A program made the translations under genes and the position numbers. A stretch of DNA of 64,000 nucleotides. Origin: Edolisoma coerulescens. Taxonomy: Eukaryota > Chordata > Aves > Passeriformes > Campephagidae. The notes under the pieces are model-generated. The model ran no database searches. It was given only the letters and a program-made list of their open reading frames with translations, and was not told the origin of the DNA. The DNA lies in NCBI GenBank assembly GCA_013397115.1, contig VWZW01001322.1, positions 1,480,282-1,544,281 on the forward strand, in the 5' to 3' direction. Position 1 is the first letter of the stretch. Each line of letters starts with the position of its first letter. Of the stretch, positions 48,518-61,500 are shown one piece after another.

Positions 48518-50050
48518 AATGGATATGGGAAGACACGGGATAGAGTTGAGCTGCAGGCTGTGATCCCTGCCTGCAGAAGCACATGGCAGCACAAAGGCTT
48601 GTCTCTGCCTGACCTTAGGGGGAAGAAATGCCACAGGACAGAGCCCTGCGGAGAGCAGCCTGCCAGGAGCTGACAGAGGGGTGAACAGCTCGTGATCACC
48701 CCATAGAAGGACATTCAGAAAGTGCATTGCTGATGGGGCAATGTGTGATAAGTTGCTTAATAGAAATTGCCATGTAAGGAAGTACTATGTCTTAAAGAAG
48801 TGTATGAAAGCAACTCGTTTCCTTTGAATCCAGATTCCCCACGCAGCGAAGTCTGTGTTTCAATCGCCAACAAATGGACAACATGAGAAGGAGACAGAAC
48901 TGAACTTTACAGAAGCAGAGTCACAAAGGAGCAAGGCCTGGCCAGGAGAGTGCCACACCGGGCAAAGGGCATTGGTAGCCACCACACAACATTCAAAGCC
49001 AAAGGTCAAGCAGAGGCATGTGAAGTGGGATTCAAATGGCTATCTATCTGCAAAGCCTGATTCACCATTCCTGTACTAGGATGGGAAGAATGAAGTTTGG
49101 AAGGATGGCTGCTGATAAGAGGGAGAAGACCAAATATCTATCTTTTAAAGAGTGAAGGTGGGCTTGAAAGGAAACACGCCACATACGCACCCACACTCAC
49201 CCACACACACACCCCAGAGAAAGAGTAAACAAGCTGCAACAATAGCTCCCATGTGTAGGAGAGGAGAAAGAACTGGACGTGACATGGGAAGCTGAACAAG
49301 GCAAATGGGATGGAAAAAGGAATTTTGACAAAAATTAAACCAGCAGGCAAAAGTCAGAGCTTGTTTTCATCCTCTCAGTATTCAGCACCAGTGTTCATGG
49401 GGAAATATGCCAAAGAGACCACTGGAAATACTAAGAATAGTATAGGGAGTAAAAAAAGCTGCACTTGTACAACAGATTCTTTCCTCCTTTTTACCTGACA
49501 GGCCATCACAGTGAATTATTTCTTGGGAGAGACCAAGAAGCTTCAAAGTGTCAGAAGCCAGAAACCATCCTCAGAATTCCATTAGGCAGTCATTGCTCCA
49601 ATGCCCCACCACATGTATGGGTGAAATTAACCACATGAAAAGGTGCTGTCCTCTAAAATAATACCATATGTGAACTCAGCACTTCTTATATACTTTGTAA
49701 AACAAATGCTAGTAATTCAGTGGCTCTATAGCAAATAGCCTCTGCCCAGAGTGAACAATCAGCAAGGCCAGAAAGATTATTTGGTGAATAGGACTTAGGA
49801 CTTGCTGCAGTGAACAAAGGCTGACAGTGAAGCTGATGGTGAAAACCCAATATTTGCTTTTAAATTCAGCTTCTCAATAACCAAGCATACTGTAACACCT
49901 AGAATTTTGTCTATGTCCCTCTTCTTTGAGAGAAAGGAGTAGGTTTCCCTCCTTTTTGAGAGAGGAATAGAGCAGCACTTTGTGCAATTCATTTTCCCCA
50001 AATTTACTCATCCAATCTACTTCTTTTATTAAAAATCTCTCTTCCCCAGG
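48518..50050. other. Unique flank of the LTR (second copy)
   Basis: Matches 46264-47796 with one observed difference (46311 versus 48565 lies at the LTR edge of this block). Not coding. Confidence 0.6.
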
Positions 50051-50150
50051 CAAAAAAAAACCCCAAACCAAAAACCAAAACCAAACCAACCCAAAGCAAT
50101 AAAAAAAAAAAAAAAAACCACCCCCCCCCAAAAAAAAACCAACCAAACCC
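50051..50150. repeat. A/C low-complexity tract
   Basis: A runs alternate with short C runs, including A18 and C10-type stretches. Its composition is like that of 41688-41920. It marks the point where copy B of the duplication was broken. Confidence 0.95.
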
Positions 50151-52488
50151 AGAGAGAATAAAATAAAGCTTATATGTAAAATTAGAGTCTTGCACCCTCA
50201 CTGGTGTTATTTAGATGGACATAGGTTTGCCAGTCTCTAACATTACAGACCAGGAACTTTAAACACTTTCTCAGTGTCCATTGAAGTGAGGACATTCCAG
50301 TTTGTGACTGAGGGAAGCCTGCTCCTCTATGCCAAAGAGTAAACCTTCATTCTATGAGAACTATACATGTAGGAAATTTGCTACAAAAACGGCATAGAAA
50401 GCAGCAGGTGTTTGTGGGAAGAAATTTAAGAGGTGTCAAAAGTAGTATGCCAGAAATTATAGAAGACAAAGGAAGAAAATATGGAAAATTAGATGTAAAC
50501 ATCATAGACCTTTTTTCTGACAATGTATCACCTGTCCTTGCTGATTTTGGAAAGCCATGAGTATGATCTTCTGCTATTACCTTCACTGACTTGTACTGCA
50601 TCAGCTTTCCTAATGCTTGTATTTCAAACTGGTCAGCCAACATACATGTTGTTTCACAATGTATTGAAAAAAATGGCAAAAAACCTCCCTTCTGTTTTTT
50701 GGGGTTTTTTTTTAAATTTAAAGTGTGCCCTGCCCTTTTCATCAGTGTTGCCTTTCAAATGTGCATGTCAAATGAGCTTCAAAGTCAACACAGGCCAAGT
50801 GTAAAGAGTGTGACTAGAGCTGTTCCCAGAGAGGAGCTGCAGACCAGATGTGCATCACCCCCCCTATCCAACCCCCCCCACAGCAGAGGCATTGACTGTT
50901 GCTTCACACCATTGCACTTCCCAGCTTGTTGCTCCAAAAGAGCAATGTCACTCTAACTTTTGTAAAATAAAGCATCAGTTACGTTAACATTTTAAAGGAA
51001 AAAGAAAACAAATTTGTTGCAGCCTTTGGAGAGGAGTCCAATATAATGAGTGACATTTCAGTGCCGACAAAGCTCGTGCCAACAGTTTGGGATATATTTA
51101 AACAATAATGGAAATTTGAGACTTTTGTCCTCAGCTCAAGCTCTTTTCTTACTAAGGTGTCACATCCCTTCCCTTTTCACACAGATTTTTCTCGTTAAAA
51201 ATCCTTGCTTTTCATTGATTAGAAAAAAAACACAGATCTGGTCCTGTACAGAGGGAAACACTGTTGGATTTCAGTAGCAGAAGAGAAGGGATTGGCAAAA
51301 AAAGCAGTAGTGACTTCCACTGTGCATATCACACATGTTGATAAGGCTGTGGGGCCCACCATGAAAATAAAGCAGGGCCTGAAGGAAGTTTTACAGTCAG
51401 TGGTTTGGCAATTGTAATGGAGAAACAATGAATAAGTCCATGGGACGAGAGAAGTCTGTGGTGGTTCTCAATCTGTTTATAATATGAGTCTTATTTATAG
51501 CATGCACCAGAGAGGTCCTGTTGCCTTGCATAATTATGCTGGCAAAAATTTCCAGTGTAGATGCTGTTTTATTGCAGTACTAGTGCTCAGATGAGCATGG
51601 CATCCCACCAAAAACTGTGAGAAGGCATAAGAGCTATTATAGCTGCATCTGTAAAAACTGCTTTATCCACATGCCACCGAAACAATCCAGTGTAAAGGGT
51701 TCTGAAAGCCTGTTTGTTTCAGGGTCAAGGGAAATGAAGGATGCAGGTACAGGGAGACAAATGGGGTGGAGGAGTCTCATGTGCAGGTGGGACACAGCTG
51801 AAGTACTCCTGTGAACATTTTGGCTGTGCCTGTGTCTGGAATTACACAGGTGATCGTGAGTAGGTTGTTGCTTCACTGAAGACCAAGGGGCTATAAAAGT
51901 CTGATTGTTATATGGTGTCTGGTTATACTTGGGGTGGTGGTATTCCCCCATGTTATAGCCCAGAAGGCAAGCCTAGGAATGCAGAATAGAGAGTTGTACA
52001 GAAAGGGACTGGACACATAGCTATGTCATGGGGATCTAGATGATTCCACAGCCTAAAATATAACTGAGGTTTTCTAAAGGTGAATATACTCTACATCCAT
52101 ATAAATCTACAAACAAAAGCTTTGCAACTGCTCCCACCCCGTGTGCAGAGCTGCACATTGCACCAACATTTGATCTGATCCTGGGCTGCTATTCACCTGA
52201 ACATTGCACCAGCTGATAAATCTGAGGAACTGAGCAGTCTAGATCAGACATCTGCTAGAGAACATGTGGTTGACACCAGCATTATTTCTAAATCCAAAAA
52301 CATTTTCACAGATTTTCACAGGCAGACCAGAAAATTCGGGTGTGGGCAAATAACTTGTTTTACAGTGAGCAGTGCCATGAAGAAGGAATACCAAGGACAA
52401 TTTGAAGATTGCAGTCACACTTTTAACAGTGTTTATGTGGTAATTAATCAGCCTGGCTAGCAAGAGACTGCTTTTCCAGTCTTCCTTT
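50151..52488. other. Unique non-coding sequence
   Basis: Overlapping plus-strand ORFs at 50.5-50.95 kb and a minus ORF of 131 codons occupy the same bases. None is recognised. C-rich runs occur near 50,857-50,880. Confidence 0.45.
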
Positions 52489-52556
52489 GGTGTTACTCAG
52501 TGTCCATATCTAATACTTTTCCTGTGGGTGTTACTCAGTGTCCTTAGCTAATATAT
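52489..52556. repeat. Two-copy tandem duplication, 38-bp period
   Basis: GGTGTTACTCAGTGTCC starts at 52489 and again at 52527, each followed by a related CTAATA segment. It is a minor local duplication. Confidence 0.85.
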
Positions 52557-55500
52557 TCCCTTCAGCTACATACTAATCTAAATTCAGAGAGAGATACAAG
52601 GAGGGTTCAGATCTTCATCCCTCCAAGTCCAGCTCTCAGTAGCTGGATGGTCACTGACCTGGATGCTCACTGGGTGGATCTTCTATGTGTTTCCACCACT
52701 CATTCTCTGTCCCAAAAAAGGAGGCCGGAAGATGTGCCAAGCTCTGTTCTCAATTGCTGCTGATGCCAGGAAGGCAGACAAGCTCTAAAGAGGAGCAGGG
52801 CAGAAAGAGCTCACACAGACAGGGAAACCAAAGCCTGTTTGCTTCCATTGCTTTGTATGGTGGCTGAGATGCATACTATCCTTACCTCACTAGCATCTTT
52901 GGCAGCTAGCCACAGTCACAAAAATTTTGGGAATGAAAGGGTGAAAAATTCACATTTCAGATGAATCATCCATTAGGAAAAAAAGAGCTAAAAACCCCCA
53001 AAACAATAGAGACATCTCAACAGAGTAAAGCAAGTGACTTGAACCAGAACACAGTTCCCATTGTCTTTCCTGAAGAAATTTCCTCTCTTTATCTAACACA
53101 TGCTAGTTTTGGATATCTGAACTAATTATAGTCAAGGGCAGAATATAGCCAAATGCCGTATCTTGGCTGCAGTTCTTTTTGGACAATAGTCAGACATTTT
53201 ATTGCATTCAAATATTGTTGTACATATCAGCACCTGCTGCATGTGCATATTTTAAGGTTTATGGGTTTATTGCTTTATTGTGGATTTCCTGCTCTTTCTT
53301 TATTGAAAGCAGATAGCTGTGATTTTTCACACCTGTTTTAAAAGTACATGCAATAGTTGTCACATTTTAGCACTTCAGATGCAAGAATTTCAGTTTCCTG
53401 TCTAAAAATCACCCTGCAGATTTTATCACCTTGCAATCCCATTTATAAGTTTAAAACACAAGTATTCAGTCCAGAGTGGCTGGTGGTTTTTCCTTACTGA
53501 GGTTTGAAAAGCCTTTGAGCCATTCTTTGGAAATTTTCATTTTGAGAAACTGTGGTGCATTTTACCTGTTACTTTTCTTTACATATCTCAGTGTTTTCAA
53601 CAAGAGACTTAAGGAACCCAGGTTTGATACCACTGAGGAGGAACATTACTCTAGAATTAATCAGGATCTGCCATTTTGTCAAAAAGATAAGTTGTGATTT
53701 ATTCCTATTTTAAGATAAACTGACATTGGATTAGCATAATCTAATATTTTAAAATACTAAACTGCTAGCTATTTCCTCCACAACTTTGGCTTCTGTTTAA
53801 TAGAAGGAGCTGAGCAGATCCATATTCTTGTTAAAATAAGGGAAGAAAATCTGTTTTTCTGAAATGGATCATCGGGCTGTTGACATGTTGCCTGTGCCCA
53901 TAGCAAAAATTACTATCCAACTCGTAGACATGGTAAAGATAAATACATGAACCTTTGGCATTAAAAGTAAAATGACCTCATGCAATTTAATACCAAATTG
54001 CTAATATCAAAATACCAAGACAATCTTTACTAATACTCCTAAATTATCTTCAGATAAAACAAAACCACATTCTGTTTATTTCAAAGGAATGCTTTAAAGA
54101 AAATGAAGCTCAGTACTGGAAGGCTAAGAAAAATACTACCCTGCTTTCTCATAGTTTCGTTTTAGATCCAAATCAGCCATAGCACAATCAAAAAAAATAC
54201 TGTAATGACACCTTTATAGACACTCCTAACCACTTGTTTCTATCAATGGGCACAGCCTCTTGAGCAAAGCATCTAACTTCAAGCATAAGGTATAATTCCA
54301 ATGGTATGAACCAGCATTTATGAGCTCTCATGGTTGAGTATGTAGACCTCTAGGTTATAGTTTCTGCCAGAGACTGAAAATATTCTCCCAGTGCTGTTCA
54401 GATCTGAGCTAGGGCTGCTCTCAGTCTTCCCACTAGCAGCAACCTGAAAGAAAAAAAGTAGATGGAAAAGCCTATGCTTAAAAAAAAGTAGGCACAGCCT
54501 TGCTGTTGCTTGTCAAGCTGAGAACACCCTGGAGAGAGTGGGACAGAAATTCAAACACACTAACTTATGAATGACTTCTGATTCCATTCAGGGTAGCACA
54601 GAAAAGAGGAAAATAAGTGAGAAGTGAGGAAGCCATGCATGGCTGTCCTACATTTCCTGATATCCCAAAGCAGTTGCTGCAGTGCTGATTGTGACCCACT
54701 GTGAAAGCAAAGCCACTTACCTCCCTCATTCTCCAGCACCAGAGAGTGCAGGAGAAAAGGAGCAAATCATGCTGTCATGAAGCCTTCTTACAAGCACTGT
54801 GGCTGTAATTTGTTGGCCTGACCTGCTTTGCCAATGTGGAAATTTAGGTTATTACAAGTTACATCCAACCTACAGGCAGGAAGAGTTCACATCCCTAGAG
54901 TGACCTCCTGTCCTTTGGGGTGCTCTCTCAGAGAGGACTGAAATCCAGGGAACACTTTTTTCTTTCCTTTTTATTATGACTCTAGTTAGGGACTCAGCTC
55001 TATACTGTGAGTGCAAACATTAAAGACCACATGAAACTGAACAGGAAAACCAAAAGTCCTACACTTGAAAAGAAACAGTGCTGGCTGGCCCAAGCAGTCA
55101 CTTAAAAATACAATTGGGACTGGAAAGACACAGCATGTGAATAGACTGTCATGAACGGCTCTATTTAATGCAGGGGAAGAACCAAAACCAGAGGTTTTTA
55201 AAATAGCTGGGTCAGATATTCCCTTACAGGAGCCCACAGCATGCTCCCAAGATGTGCCATGCCAAGTGCCAGAGCAGGGCTGGTGTTGCCCCTCCACCCT
55301 CTACTGCTGAAGCTCAGCACCACATCTGACAAAGCACAGCATGTGCTATGGGGCTAATGGACTCTACAGCCAGGCAGGGTGCAAGAGGAAGCCACAGTGC
55401 TCCTAAAGAAAAGAGCAAGTTTCTGTCTATAGACCCAGAAATTGGATCAGTCTACCCAAATCCGGTGCCTGTTCTCAGGAAGAAACACTTTTTTTCTTCT

Positions 55501-58500
55501 GATTTTACAACCTGCCCATTCTTACACACACACTCAAAACAGAGAAGACTTGTGGGTGAATGGATGTGGTTTTGTTTCCTAAGATGGCCTTTGTCTCTTT
55601 AATTCCCTTATTTCCTTTTCAGAAAGAACATTTTCCCTGTGTTACTTAAGACTGGAAAGCATAGAAGAATCTTCATTTCAAACAATACTTTTCACTACAA
55701 TACATGTATTTTGTAATTACATTTGTTTTAAATACTGCCCAGCTAATCTGGTTATATCCTGGGGCCATTTTCCCTGGTTATAGCTCTGAAACAAATGATG
55801 ATTTATTTTCTGGTTGTTACTTAAGTGCATATAGATGTGATCTTCGAAGGAGCCTCATTTGTCTTTATTCAGGTCATTCAGTAATCAGGCACAAGAAACT
55901 AATCAAAGTGACTAAATGATGTCAGCTGACTACAATATTATTTTCCAAAAACTTTTAAGCAGTGCTCTGCAGCTGTGTGTAAGTAACCTCTCTGCTGGGA
56001 ATTGATGTCTTCTAGGGTTTTGTGTTTTGGAGGAACATGTGTTCAGGGACCTCACCAGCTGCCTATGGAAACCATTTTGCTCTTAAAGCAAAAACATATG
56101 TCAGGCCAAGGTAAGGGAAGCATTTGAAAAAAAGAAAAATGTCTTTAAAAGTGATGCTGAAAACTGTCAGACAGCTAGCCATGCACCAGAGGAAGTGGTA
56201 GCGGATTAGAGTCCCCCCAGAGCTACAGGAAGGCAGGAAGGCGCTCTGCAAAGGGATTAACTTCCATTCCTAACCTGCGAAGGCAGGAGACAAGAAAATA
56301 GAGCTACAGTTAGCAGCTTGGCAGAGGCTCTGTTTTGACTGAACATGGCCCCACAGACTTGTAAGCAACGTGCCAGTTCAGTTTGCCCACAGACAGCTTC
56401 CCTTGGTGCCGCTGATGTCAGCACTTCCCGCCTGGGTCTGCTCCTGCTCCCCAGCAGCCAGCCAATGCTTCTCCCACAGGGCCCACATCAGCCCTGAGGG
56501 AAGCCCTGCCAAACCAGCAGAGCATTGCCCAGAGCTGGGAGTGTGGGTTTCTAGTAGCCAAGGGAAGGCTGACAAACAGACATTAAGAGCTATAAGATGT
56601 GCAGGATGGCAAAGCAGAACAGAAAAGTCTGATGGCGTCTTTCCAAAGACCAAGGTCTAGGGATTGCTAGAACAGCCCTGTGAAACACAACACTGAGCAA
56701 TGAGTTTGAGCTTTTAGCGCCTACACAAAATAAACACAGCAGTGTGCAGGTGTCCTGAGTAAATGTGGGGGTGGGAGGAGAATCCATGTTGCTGTAAATT
56801 CACAAAAGTATTTGCAAAGCATGTGCAGTGTCTTGTCCATTCTCCCTCTTGCAATGTCTGCCTGTGTAAACAATATACATACAGATCCCATACACTCTAC
56901 TGATTAACCTTGCTCTTTGGTGATGCTCTTGCAGCAGTGAATATGGTTATTATCAGTGGCTAATTATACACCAAGTAAGTAATGTATGAATATAATCTCA
57001 CACTTCCAAAAGGGGCCGAAACAAGAAAGAGGATGTTATGTCTGTCATATAAGTCACATGTGTGTGATAGAAACAGTAATAAAAAAACTTGGCTACTGTA
57101 CCTTCAGGAATACTTATGGGCTGCCAGTAGTAGGAGAATAAAAATAATAAATAACAAAAACAACAATATAGTATCATCTAGATATTGCTTTTCAAGCTGA
57201 CATCAAATAGGAACATGAACTTCTGGAAGGCATATAAATTTGCACAATTTGGTCTCCTGAAAACAATGTATCTGCCTGGTAGCACAAATAGACATCTCCC
57301 ACAGACATACACCCTTGCACCTGACTTCAAGATCCAGTACCTCCTCAGCATTCTCCCTTCTCCAGCATTTCATCCTAATCACCATGTCCAGCTAGTCCCT
57401 TTCTCATCCTGGCAAGTCAGCCTACCCACCTGATTTCAGTCTCTCTATCATTGTTCTTCTTCCAGCCTGCCTGGGTGCAAAGGACAGAGGACTCACAAGA
57501 AAGAGAGGTGTGCAACCCCTCTTGACCAGGTTCAGACCAAGCAGTGAGAAATGGGCATCACAAAATCCTTCTGGCAGCATCCCTGAAGCCTGAGCCTGAA
57601 GCATGCAATGCCAGGTCTCTCCAGCACAGGAAGCTGAAGACGTTCCAACACACCACAAAGATTTTCATTGCTAAATTCTTCTGAGTATGAATAAATTGCA
57701 ATTTGTCAACTGTTTATGACTTGGCAAAGCACGACTGGGTTTTCCCTAAAGGATTGAAAAACACATCCCTGACAGAAAGGCAGCTCTAGTGCCAAACCAA
57801 GAGCCTCTACTGCAAAGCTCCAAGGCACTTGAACTTCCTAAGGAAAAGGTTACTTAACCTTTTTTAGCTTTGGAAACCAGTGCATTGTTTACCCTTTGCC
57901 TTTGTTCTCATAAACAGCAGTACTGCTTTGACTGATGTTTTCAGAAACAAAAACCTGCCCAAGGCATGGAAAAGTCTCCTACATGTTGTGGTACACAAAA
58001 GCCGGAGTTTTACTGTGGGAAATAATAAGCAGCCTGGGTAACAGGGCTGCCATCCCACCTAAAATCACAATGAAATAAGCGGTGTTACAATGGCAGGGTA
58101 GCTGTACCTCTCCCTGCCATGGGCTCCTGCTATCCTTGCACCCAAAGCCACAGGCTTCCCTGCACGTGCGAGCTGGGACTCGTGCACACAGGTTCCCTCT
58201 CCCAGGCCCCATCAGCCCGGTGCCTGGGACGTGTGCATTCAGCAGACATTGGTTTGGGAGGCGACTGTCACCCACTGCAGAGCGGCAGATGCCGGTGACA
58301 CCAGGACTTGTCCGACAGCTTTCTTTTCCAGCAATCTAATATTTCCAGCCAGCAGCATGAGGCCAGGAAGGAGCTCACATGTCACTGAGGTCCCTGCACT
58401 TCCCCTCAGAAGACACTGTATGCCACAAGCGGCGCGTCCCGACACGACTCATAGAATAAATAGCTAATCTCTTTCTTCCCCCAGACCTCTACAGACTCTC

Positions 58501-61500
58501 AGGGCCATAATATACCTCATAATGTATTCCCACAAAGCCTGCAATAATTCACTTGTCATAATACACCCAGGATACAGGCCAACAAAAGCAGATTTGTGTT
58601 TCATCTTACATTCTGATCTCTTAAGTTATGATAAAAGAAAACAAATTGAAATGCAAGGCACATTTTTTTGGACTCCGTTTGTGGTTTATTATTACAATGA
58701 GCTAAACAGGCCTAGTGGAAACATTTGATCTACATAGATCAATCTTTCATGTGAGCCAAAAGACCACTTCCACCACTTAAAAGGATGAACAAAGATCAGG
58801 ACAGTTTCAAGGGGTGGCAGAGGGAAGGTGTGGACCTCAAAGGGTCCTTTATGGGAGCAACTGGAGAACCCAAGAACAGTGTCCTCTCTGTTTCCACAAA
58901 GGACACAGTTCAGTAACTTAATTTTCCTATTCCAAGAAGTAATCAGATCTTAGGTTGAAGTCACATACAGTAGTATAAAAATCCAATCACACTACGGAGA
59001 AGGCTCTCTTCCATACCAAACAGAAATGCACTTGTGAAAACATATGGCAGGAACAAGTTGGCATATTGGTTCATGTTTACTTATTCTGGCAAAGAGGAGA
59101 AGAAGCAAATTATTTATAGTAATTCGTTCTTCATTATAGTGTTTTGCTTTGTATCCCAGATAATTATCATGTATTTTACTTGTTAGCAATTTGCTGAATT
59201 CCAACACGTAACCACCTTCCTTTCTACCACTCTTTCCATCGCTGTTACTTTCCTGAATTCAGGTACATTCTTTACACATACCTTCTGGTTTTCCCTTTTT
59301 TTTTCTTCCTTTTTTAAGTAGATCTCCTGCACCTATTTTTTCATGCTGGTAGTAGCAAATGAATGTTATTGAACACACTAGCAAGTGCTGACAAGGTGTT
59401 CTAGCCTGTTAGCAAGGGGTGTCTTCTTGAACCTGCTGGAGGAGTTGCATTTACATTTCTGTTCACATAAGTAGTTCCTCTTCTAATCCTAATGCTTGGA
59501 ACAGCCACGTGAACTAAGCCTGAATGCACTGGCAACCAAGGGAGGCAGCTGCAAGGAGAAACATGTGTCAAGGCTGACAAAAAGCCATGCACAGCATCTA
59601 TAAAAGTATGACAGGAAGGCAGCAAACCTTATCCACCTCTGCTGGAAGGAAACTTTTCATTCATTCTCCTGGCAGGCTAGAAGAGTTGACTAAGAGAGCT
59701 GCTTCCAGCCATGGTGTCTGAGAGCACCCATGAAGTCACAGTCACACAGAGATATCCAAGAAAATGTGTAGTGCAGCCACTTCACGGAATCTGATAGACA
59801 TGGTCACTTCTTTGATTTGCTCCTATTCCCCAGCCTAGATGTTTGTCTTCTCTCTTTCGTCTTCAGCCACACTGTTTTTTTCTTTTTTTCTTCTTCAAAG
59901 GAGTGAATGATTTGCTGTCTAGATAGGGATTCAGGTTACAACTGGGATAGTTACACCAAGTCCTCTTAGTACGTGCAGGATGTGTGAGTGCATTAGATGT
60001 CTTCACTTCTCTTAGGTTTCCTTCATTCACAAAAATCCTGCAGCTATAGCATTGGAAGGTCTGAGGAAATAGTATTTTGAACATTGTCAGGAATTATTGA
60101 CTCCATTACATGCCAACATAATGCAAAGACATTGCAGGGGTAAAATTTGCGACTTTGTTGCAACTGGTCTCCTTGATAACATGCAGGAAATCTTTATGCA
60201 TGCCTTTCCAATTCCACAATTTAATAATAGCTGACATAATTAAATCCTATAGGTGCACGGTTCAGTGAATGTTCTGCATAATGGAATTCATAACAAGTAC
60301 AAATATTACAAGATCTAATTAAATTTTATATGTTGAACAAAGCTTGTGAATAAATTTTATGTATCTGCCAAAATAGATTTGTGTGAGATGCTCTTCTGTA
60401 CACAGAGACATTAAGGTGAAATTTAGAATTTTGACTTGGGTACAAAGTAAGCTGAAGAAAGAAAGCAGAATTCACTTGGTTTTATTCAGTTACTGTTCTT
60501 TTCGCAATCATAGCAGAATTTTTTTTCTCTACAATCTCCAGGGACTGTCTAGAATTCTAACACAGGAACAGCTACTGGCAGTGTTATTTTCCTGGTCTGA
60601 TTTTGTATGCTTTTATAATTCTGACATCCCTTTAATTTGCATCTTCAGAGGAAGTTGGGGCATGGATCTCACCATTTTGCACTATTTTTCCATTTCTCAT
60701 AATTACACTTAGCAAGACTAACAGCACTAAGGAATCTGTATTCAATCACTGGCTATTGTACATCTACAACATCAGAAGATACAGAAGAGAGTAAATTTAG
60801 TGCTAAACAAGACATTTGCATGGTCTCTGGGCAGCACGTCATGTTGTATGGCATTTATTATGAGTATAGCAAAGAATTTATTTATTCCCACAGAGGAAAA
60901 TTTTAGGGGAGAATCCTCTAGAAGCCAGCTACCATAACAGAATTCAGGGGTAGTCTTGCAACTACCAAACCTTAGACTCTTGCTACACATATTGGAGGAG
61001 ATCAACAACCATTTCTGGCTTTAGATTTAGGTACGCTTGTTATTCCCAAAACCTCTTCCTGAAAATTGTTACAGATTGTTGCGGTTATCTTCCATTTATG
61101 TGACTTTGGCCTCCTTGAGTTGGTTTGGAAAAAGATGCACAGTATGTTAAGTGTGCCTTTCATCTTGAAAGAGATCACCTTTTTACTGCCATCTTTTAAC
61201 AAGAAGTGCTTAATGCATTTAAATTCTCTTCTGGTCACTTAAGGATTCAAACTACACTTTCACTCTTCTTCATCCGTTCTGTCCTTAGGCAAAGAATCAC
61301 GACAAGAATCCAATTTGCAACTCAAGAGCTGGAATGTGCTCCTCCTAGATATCCTCAACAGACCTTCTTAATGAAGAAAAGTATCACACAAAAGCTTCCT
61401 CTAACTTTGCTCTTTTTTCCTATGGATATTAATACAAGGGAACAGTTCATTTCTACTTTAGTCAGGTCACTTTTGCACAATTAAGAGCTAACTAGGAGGA

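Larger units (their letters stand above)
45266..50060. repeat. Near-identical direct duplication blocks (probable assembly artefact)
   Basis: Copy A is 45266-45714, copy B is 45716-47806 and copy C is 47945-50060. A and B overlap in content with an offset of 425. B and C overlap with an offset of 2254, and A to C is 2679. The joins are an isolated N at 45715 and a 138-base N gap. By reading, B and C differ only at 46311 (A) versus 48565 (C). Copy B ends inside an A run exactly where the hard A/C tract begins, and only copy C reads through it. Unmerged contig ends or two haplotypes of a single locus explain this best. Confidence 0.9.
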
